NCBI RefSeq assembly: GCF_002105155.1 | Contig: NW_019029060.1 | Location: 32,538 to 96,537, forward strand | From: Lobosporangium transversale | Taxonomy: Eukaryota > Mortierellomycota > Mortierellomycetes > Mortierellales > Mortierellaceae | Reading direction: 5' to 3' | Length of the DNA: 64,000 nt | Shown here: piece after piece, positions 56,416-64,000 of the stretch | How positions within the stretch are numbered: the first letter of the stretch is position 1 | Layout of the letters: every line of letters starts with the position of its first letter | The notes under the pieces: generated by a model | Seen by the model: the letters and a program-made list of their open reading frames with translations, nothing else | Told to the model about the DNA's origin: nothing | The model's database searches: none | Program-made: the position numbers and the translations under genes

Positions 56416-57067
56416 CATATACAGCATCCTCTTGCATCACAGCATCATATCCATCGCCCCCAGTCCATGGTCCCCCACCTCCTAAGTGTCCTTTTAAAAA
56501 AAGCTTTTTCAAACGGAAACATCGACCTTGCATCGATTGGGACAGGATCCAGTCTCCCAAGACACTGAAATAGATTTATTATTGTTAACCTCTCCCCCTC
56601 TCTCTGTCTCTTTCTTTCACCTTTTTACTCCTACCCCTGTGCAAACCCGTACAAACGCAAACAAAAACCCTCTTTGTTGTTTATCTTGACCCCCTTTTCT
56701 CTTTGTTACTTACTGCCTGGAATAGTATCCATTGTACATGTATATACATGGATAACTAACTGCATTTATACATTCTACCTCTGGACTAGAGACTAAGAGA
56801 CTTTTAGTATTCAATCAATAACCATTCTCATTTTATTATATTATATATATATATAATTTATTCAAAGCAATAGCAATAGCAATAGCAATAGTAATAGTAT
56901 ATAATAGTAATAATAATAATAATAATAGTAATAATAATAATAATAATAACAAGGCTATCTAGTAAGAGAGAGAGAGTAATGGCGATATATATATAATAAA
57001 AAAAAAAGTTAACTATCCGCAACCCTATTCTACGGGTATATAATATATTCTCTCTTCTCCTCTTTTT

Positions 57068-57099
<32 letters not shown>

Positions 57100-59788
57100 C
57101 TTTCTTTTTCTTCTTCTTTGCTTCATTGTCCACTCACACTGTCACCACAAACTTCATTGCCCATTTCCCATCCCCTCTTACCCATACCCATCTCCATCCC
57201 TCCGACCCGCAATCTTTTTTGTCCCACCCATTTACTCACATTCCCATTCCCATCTCTTACCCCGCTCAACCTATTTTGTTATTTCCCCTGTCCTTTCTAC
57301 TCAATCCTGTATACCCTTCTTCCTCCTTTCCCTTTTCTTCTTCTTCTTTTTCTTCTTCCTCTTCTTTCTCTTCTTCCTCCTATTCTTCATCCTTTTTTTT
57401 CTTTTTCTTTCACTCCTAATCCCTAATTCTCCCATTCTTTAATTCCTTTAACCCTAAAAGATTTTCCCTTTTCACTCTCTCTCTCTCTCTCAACGCTCTT
57501 TTATAATTTTTTTTTTTTCCTTCGCCTTCACAAACAAACTTTCATACTTTGGTGTGCTCTCTTGTTTTTATTTCTTTATTTGTACATCACTCAACTGGTA
57601 AGCATGACAGTTACAAAAAAAAAAAAAAAAAAAAAAGCTCATTCGGGTTCTCATCCAGGTCATTGTTCCATCTGAATTGTGAGCCTTCCTTCCCTCCCTC
57701 TCCCCTCCCTTCCTCCTTCCTTGTACTTCCTACTTTCTTTACTCTTGCAATTACTCGTATCTTGAACACTTGTTTATAAATGATGTTTCTGTTTATAATA
57801 TACATGTATACCACGGAGGGATGAGGAAGTGAGAGACATTTGTTGTTTATCCAATATTCATCAATAACAACAATCATTACAATAATATTGGTAGTACCAA
57901 TGACGATATTAACAATAACAAAAAAAAAAAAAAAACCAAAACCAAAACCAATGAATGGGATGTGGTGAGGAAAAGTAGAGATGGAAGGGATGGATAGATT
58001 TGCACGCGCAGTAGTGCAGAACAGAAGAAAAGGGTCATCAGCCATGTTTAGGTTTTTGTTAGCTATACGCCGCACACAAAAAAAAAAATTGTGACCAGTT
58101 GGGGACCTAATCAATCAACCGAAAGTGTGAGAAAGAGAACACGAGGGGGGCGCTTGGTTATGGATGATATGATACAAGGGTATCAGTGGTGCATTTGGAT
58201 TGCCACCATACTGTCCCATAACATAACAAGCAGGTGTGCAGATGTGTATATATGTAGATAATAACAATAATCAAACATTTACAAACATACAAACATACAA
58301 ACAAACAAAAAAAAAAAAAAAAAAAAAAAAGATCGTTGGAGAGTAACGAATCGAATCATTTTACTGGGGCTAGGTTAGACAGGTCTGGCCTGGCATGGGA
58401 GAAAGACATTGAGAGAGGAGACATGCTTATTGTGTCGGTGTTTATACTTTTTACTTTAGTTTACTTTTATTTGTCTTATTCTTCTTTTGCCTCTTCCAAT
58501 TGGACACCTTTCTTGTTAATTTCGAGGAAAAAAAAAAAAAAAAAAAAAAATCAGGAACGGTGCTTTTTGGACGGTTGCATGTTTATTGCATACAGATTGC
58601 ATGTACGCTTATGTTTATTTTTATCCGCCCTCATCTTGAATTTCACCTCTGAGAGATATTAATCTCTCTCTCTCTCATTCTCTAATTCATCCATCCCACC
58701 GTCTCTCCCTTTTTTTTTCTCTTTTCCTTTTTCCTTTTCGTTTTCGTTTTTTCTTTTTCGTTTTCGCATCGCATGTTTGTTGTTTCTATAATGTGTAATT
58801 TGTCTATGTGTGTTGACTGTTACAACGTGTTTGTCTAAATGACAAACAGAGCAGGGAACAGGGGAGGAAGGGCAGTAAAGAAAAGGATAGGAAGGAAAAT
58901 AGTCTAGAGAGAGAGAGAGAGAGATTGCGAGAAAAAAAAAAGGAGCAGAGGCGTTGAACATGGTCCATGGTCCTATAGGGAGCTGTGTTGTATTGAAATA
59001 CATTCAATTGAAATTTATTATACATCTTTTTACGATGTGACATGTACTTTTGAGAAAGTGTGACCAAGTTCAGAAAGTCGATTTTGATTTAAAATGCCTT
59101 TTTTAAATTTTATTTTATTTTCTGGTTGCACACACACATGGCCCACAGATGCAAATCCATTGCTCTGTTTTATTGCTCCAGAACCATAATAATTGCCCTA
59201 CAACCAAATCCCATTACACTCTGCATCTTGCATCTTGTCTTACTATCTTCACCACTAATGGCATCATGTCGCACATCATCCCCCCTTCCTTCGTGCACAA
59301 ACAACACCTCCACCATGGCTCCCCCATCCCTTACTCTATAATTTATCATACTGCCATCTTGGCCACATGCTCACTGTACAGCAACTCTGATAAAAAAAAT
59401 TTATTACTATTATTTATTTTTTATTTTTTATTTTTTATTTCTTATTTCTTATTTTTTATTTTAAAACCCCCAAAAAGCGCTTTGCTTTTTTTAATAAACT
59501 TATTTACTAACCAAAAGTTCATCTATTTTCGTCCTTCTTCATAGAGAGCCTGCTCCCCTCTCTCTGGTTAGGTTATCTTCCTTATTCCTTATTCATTCAT
59601 CTCTTAAAACCAACTACAAAAGAAAAACTTCTTTTTCTTTTTCTTTTTTTCCTTTTCCTTTTTTTCATAACAATTCATTCTCGCTCTTCTTGCAAAGAAA
59701 AGAAAAACAAAACAAACAAACAAACATCCTTCAAGTTTCTTAAACAAAGAAGGAAAAATATAATAACCGTGTCCAAGCAAGCAAGCAA

Positions 59789-60110
59789 ATGTCCTTCGGC
59801 ACTACCTATCTGACCCCGACCTCTATTAACCGAGATATTGACTTTGTAAACGGACCTCGCCAGAACTCTCAACAACGTACATATCCCGAGGAAATGTTTC
59901 TTGCACCCAAGCTCGAGTCCGACTCTAGGGGAGAGTTTTATGTAGATGAGAACAACAGGGATCTAACCTCTTCAGAGTCTTCTGGAGCATACATGGTCGA
60001 TCATCACGCAGCTACAGGCCCTGGTGGAATCAAACAGCCACGGGACCGAATGAGACTCAACAGGATCCTCAATGGCTCATCATCCTCTTCCCAAGAAGAT
60101 GGCATGTATC

Positions 60111-60141
<31 letters not shown>

Positions 60142-61321
60142 GCCACATCATCCCACAGACCCCAATGAACACCAATACAGCAATTACCCATACCAGGATA
60201 ACTCACAACAACAACAACAACAGCAACAACAACAACAGTTCCAGTCGTTTCAACCCTCTGTTGGAACCATGCCCGTATCTTCGTTCCCTTCACCCATGCC
60301 TGTGCCAGTCGCGACCCTCCCTACGTTAGCTACCATGTCCTCCTCCATGTCACCGTCCACCTCATTCTCAACCATGAGCCAGCCCAACTTGATCTTTGAT
60401 AATGTCATGCCATACCCCTACAATGGCTCTCCCTATCAAAGTCAGGCCTATCCCTTCAAGCATGCTGGTAATGCGAAATCGATGGACCCCTCCACCTTTG
60501 CGGATTCCAACCAAGGTTACTCTCCTCAACCCCAACATTACCAACATAGCCCCGATCCCTCCAATGGCTCTCCCTCTGTCCTGTCCGCATTCCCTCCACG
60601 TATGAACCCCGAGCATGGTGGTGCCCCAGATTCACCGCCTTCGTCCTTTTACCATGGCCAGCACCAAGCACCGTCCCCATACAGCATTGGATCACACAGC
60701 CCCACATCCAATGGTTCTTATCCACCAGCATATGTGACCACAGGTACTCCAGGGTACAGTTCCTTGACCCCTACTCCCCCCGCAACACCCCATTACGGTT
60801 TCTCCCACACACCCGATGGTCGCTATACTGGTGCATCCGTACCTGTCTATGGTGACTACTTTACGCTGCAGTCACAACAATCACCCGCTGGTGGACCCCG
60901 TGCGACGGCCAACGGCCGGTACCTTGGCTCACCCTCCACACCTCCTACACCCACACCCTCCACCCGTACTCGCAAGACCCCATACCAGCCCCGTGCAGCC
61001 AGGACGAACGAGTTGGGAGCCAACGGAACGAACCCTGCCCCAAGGCGATTCCAATGTGATGAGTGTGAGAAGGCCTTCCCGACCAAAGGAGAGCTTGCAT
61101 CCCATTCTCGTTGCCATCTCAAGGTCCCTGCCTTCCTCTGTGGAATTTGTGGTCGTCCATTCAAGCGTCGTACAGATTATGTTCGTCATGTACGTAATGT
61201 ACATGAGGAAGTTGGTCGTTATAGCTGTAACCAGTGTGGTGAGCGTTTCGGTCGTCTCGACAAGTTGAAGCGTCATGATAAGCGTGGTTGTGGTGCTGAT
61301 CCTGAAGATGATGACAAGTAA
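59789..61321 (+). CDS. C2H2 zinc-finger transcription factor, Q-rich (510 aa)
   Basis: Single-exon gene for a probable sequence-specific nuclear DNA-binding protein. Residues about 105-150 contain two polyglutamine stretches encoded mostly by CAA. The middle is Ser/Pro/Tyr/Gln-rich with SP and TP sites, typical of a transactivation region. The C-terminal 92 residues hold three tandem fingers: FQCDECEKAFPTKGELASHS (about 421), FLCGICGRPFKRRTDYVRHV (about 449) and YSCNQCGERFGRLDKLKRHD (about 478). The last ends in Cys rather than His (C2HC). A basic Arg/Lys/Pro segment precedes the fingers, and the protein ends in an acidic tail. The start Met at 59789 is preceded by a long CT-rich leader. Target genes are unknown. 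Confidence 0.9.
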
Positions 61322-61549
61322 AAGAGCAATTTTTTTTTTCTTTTTCTTTCTTTCTTTTTTTTTTTTAATAACTCCCTTGAAGGGAAGGATAAAAAAAAAA
61401 AAAGAATTATATAAACTTTATTATTATTTATTACCTTGCCTATTTTTTTTTTTAAGAACCTTAGAGGGTAGGGACCTTAATATTCTCTCTTTTATTATTA
61501 CTATTATTATTTACTACTACTACTACTACTATTATTATTATTATTAAAA

Positions 61550-61582
<33 letters not shown>

Positions 61583-62146
61583 GAAGTAATAGAAGTAAAG
61601 AATTAAAAAAAAAGGGAAAAAGAAAAAAGATATAAGAGAGAGAGAGAGAGAGAAAGAAAAAAAAAAAAGGACGAAAAAAAACGCTCCTGGGTTCGCTGGT
61701 CGTCTTGGAGTAACGTTTTCTTCTTTTTTCTTTTTTGTCTTTCCTCCCCCTTCTTTCCTTCTAAAAACATCTTTTTTTTTTTTTTTTTTTTTTTTTCACT
61801 TGTTTTCTACAATCGATTTTTTATTCCATCAACCTAATTTTTACTCATCTTTAAATAATACAAAATAAAATAAAATAAAAAATTAAAAATTAAAAAATTA
61901 AAAAAAAGACGTTTTTTCTACTTACTGGACAACTCTTTTTTATTCTTTGTTATCTTGTGAGGGGGTGGGGGGAGGAACTCTTTTCTGGATAAATAAATAG
62001 ATACTTTATTTTTTATTTTTTTTTTTTTTTTACGTTATTATTATATTTTATCTGAGAAAGTTTTTTTTTTCCTCCCCTTCTTCTAATTTAAGGAAACTCA
62101 AAAAAAAAAAAAAAAAAAAAAAAAAACATCTATCTTGGTTGATAAC
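61322..62146. other. Convergent 3' intergenic region, A/T homopolymer-rich
   Basis: Lies between the ends of two convergent genes and would hold both 3' UTRs. It consists largely of A-runs, T-runs, GA repeats (61634-61652) and TTA repeats. No gene is seen. Confidence 0.6.
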
Positions 62147-62507
62147 TTAGAACTCTGCTTGCTTTTCCTCCTGTGTCTGTGTATACTCTTGAGCATTGGC
62201 ATTGGCATTTGCTTCCATGCCTGGCTCTGAGGATGATACTGCTTCTACTACGGATAGTGGCTGCCGCTGCTCTACAGCCGGATCAGGTGTCGATGTCAAC
62301 GTAGCCATCGATGACGGTGATGGCTGCGATAGTTCCTGTACCTGTGCCTGTGACCCCTCTGGTGTCTCTGAAGGTGTTGTAATGGTCATGGTAGGCATGG
62401 CGGTCGTATCCTTGATTGAACTGCTGTTAGGCTCTACTAACTCTGTCACTGTCACTATCGAGGCAGTGTTATCAGACCCTGGTGCATTGTCAATCTGTCT
62501 TTGCTGC

Positions 62508-62546
<39 letters not shown>

Positions 62547-63925
62547 GAATCCTCAAGTGCAGGGAGGTTCGAATGCTCCACAGAATGTTGGTAAATTGAC
62601 TCCTGAGGGAACTGCTCTTGATGTCCATCTGCATACTCTACTGTGGTATCTCCATTCTCTATCCTATCCGTCACAGTCGTTCCGGATTCATCTGTTGTAG
62701 AGAATGTTTTGTATCCAGATGTTGATGTTGTTATATGATCACCTTCCTGTACACTACTCGTAAAGGATTCCTGTATAAAAGTTTCAGAAATCATCGGCAT
62801 TTCTCCTTGCACAATTGAAGCCATTGAAAACTCCATTGATTGCTGTTGTTGTTGCTCATGCTGATGGTGCTGCTGTTGCTGCTGTTGCTGATGCTGTTGT
62901 TGCTGAAGATACTGTTGTTGCTCATGACGTTGCTCATGATGATGTTGTTGCTGGTGCTGATGCTGGTGCTGATGCTGGTGCTGATGCTGGTGCTGCTGCT
63001 CTGGCTCTACTATCGATACTGCTCCCGTAGTCTCGTGTTGCATCGCCAGAGCTTCAGAAGTCGGAGGGACAGATGCTCTCTCTTCCGGATTAGCTGATTC
63101 ATTTCTTACAGAGGTCTCCTCATCTGGCCTGTTGGTAGTTGTCGTAGAAAAGTGTTGTGGAGTTGATCCAAAGACATCAGTCGAGGTCGACACAGGTTGC
63201 TGGGTTGACTTTGCCTCATTTTGAGCAATGCCCGACATAAAAGGATGTTGATGCAGTGTGTGAAAAGAGTCTACCGATAAGGGAGCGTTCTGTTCAACTG
63301 CTGGTTCGGATGATTGATGTCTTGTCTCTGTTAAGGTTGGTGCTGTTGTTGCTGTTGTTGCTGCCGTTGTTACCGGTACCGATGCTGATGCTGGCACTGA
63401 TGTCGGTGCTGATGCTGGTGCTGATGCTGGTTCTGATGCTGGTGCGACATACTGATTACCTGAAAAGGTGCTGGCTTCAACACCCTCTTTATGGCTCATT
63501 TCTGCGTCTTCACTGTGTACCAAGGTAGGAAACGCCTGCTGTGGAGGATCAATGCCAGATGTGGATGCATCAACCTCCATCGCATTCGAAGTCTGACCGG
63601 CTCCATTCAAAGACATCTGTGGATTCGACCCTGTTGAGGCAGTACCAAATGTCTGGGGGATTCCCATAGAAAATGGTGCAGATCCAGATCCAGATGCAGG
63701 TGCAGAGGCTCCAGACATTTGGTCATTTGCAGCAAGACTTGTTCCCTTATCGTCTACCGCCATTGCAGTGTCACCTTCCTGAGGCTGCTTCTGAGCACGG
63801 GTAGGCTTCAACTCGGGTGTACGATTTGCTTCATCCTTTGGTAGCTCAATCGTACGAAGATTCGTATGAGGCAGAACGCTCATACCCTTGTGTGCCTCAA
63901 CACGTGCATTAGCGGCTTGTACCTC
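62147..63925 (-). CDS. 5'-incomplete polyQ/polyH protein, unknown function
   Basis: Last exon of a gene running off the window; it yields about 592 residues. No Met lies near its start, and an AG at 63926-63927 (CCAAACAG, then GAGGTACAA) is a likely acceptor, so the 5' part is upstream of 64000. The first 40 residues (EVQAANARVEAHKG, LRTIELPKDEANRTPELKPT) are the most protein-like and conserved-looking. The rest is low-complexity: Ala/Ser/Pro/Val repeats (ASAPASAPTSVPASA), an alternating His-Gln tract and polyQ tracts of up to 16. No domain recognised. Possibly a nuclear regulatory protein, judged only by composition. Convergent with the zinc-finger gene. Confidence 0.65.
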
Positions 63926-64000
63926 CTGTTTGGCAACCAAGTGATAATTTTTTTTTTTTATAAAAAAAAAAAAAATGCCAAAAGTTAAATATAAGGTTAT

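Larger units (their letters stand above)
54001..59788. other. Gene-poor, simple-sequence-rich region upstream of the C2H2 gene
   Basis: Dominated by homopolymers and microsatellites. There are A-runs at 54317-54335, 54401-54429 and 55759-55786, T-runs at 55368-55389 and 57070-57099, TA repeats near 56220-56420, and a pyrimidine-rich block at 57100-57500 and 59400-59700. The last could be the CT-rich promoter or leader of the zinc-finger gene. No coding sequence is supported. Confidence 0.5.

Noticed and set aside
57118-57426. Pro/Leu/Ser-rich 97-102 codon ORFs
   Set aside because: Two overlapping frames of a plain pyrimidine tract are both open. The composition explains the lack of stops.
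62196-63528. Plus-strand Leu/Ala/Val-rich ORFs opposite the polyQ gene
   Set aside because: Antisense of CAG repeats gives poly-Leu, poly-Ala or poly-Cys frames; no independent support.

Overview
The window is nuclear DNA of a filamentous fungus. The genes carry short GT-AG introns and flanking poly-A/poly-T runs, and they encode eukaryotic proteins: a mitochondrial bL31, the tRNA m1A58 methyltransferase subunit TRM6, the TREX-2 subunit SAC3, a METTL21-type methyltransferase, RING and ankyrin proteins, a beta-propeller/TRP-like channel and a Q-rich C2H2 factor. The AT-rich background and the channel and ankyrin family types suggest an early-diverging lineage, with Mortierellomycotina my best guess. 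That placement is inference.

Layout. 1-4304 is a satellite array with a 616-bp higher-order unit built from 166-bp monomers. 4305 to about 20200 is a dense nest of DNA transposons and one Ty3/Gypsy relic. It holds two part-copies of a hAT element, a 99-bp hAT-type MITE with a perfect 8-bp target duplication, and five or six Tc1-like elements. Two of the Tc1 elements are intact 1603-bp copies in opposite orientation with identical transposases. The nest also holds a 460-bp Mutator-like MITE with a 9-bp target duplication and a chromodomain integrase. Order of insertion can be read from what interrupts what. 16.7-25.6 kb holds only decayed gene remnants and unassigned sequence.

From 26 kb the window is a conventional gene block, almost all on the minus strand: bL31m (26048-26494), TRM6 (five exons), the channel (twelve exons, 29592-34974), the methyltransferase (three exons), the RING protein (two exons), SAC3 (seven exons) and the ankyrin protein (two exons). 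Every intron proposed here was placed by hand from GT/AG sites and reading phase. A gene-poor stretch of about 8.7 kb full of homopolymers and microsatellites (51.1-59.8 kb) precedes the zinc-finger gene on the plus strand. A convergent 5'-incomplete polyQ gene closes the window.

Functionally, TRM6 and bL31m act in translation, SAC3 in mRNA export and the channel in membrane signalling. Nothing suggests a co-regulated cluster. The most notable items are the satellite hierarchy, the nested transposons (including an antisense ORF inside the Gypsy relic whose stop codon was hit by a Tc1 element with DD39E catalytic spacing), and the beta-propeller/TRP-like channel fusion.
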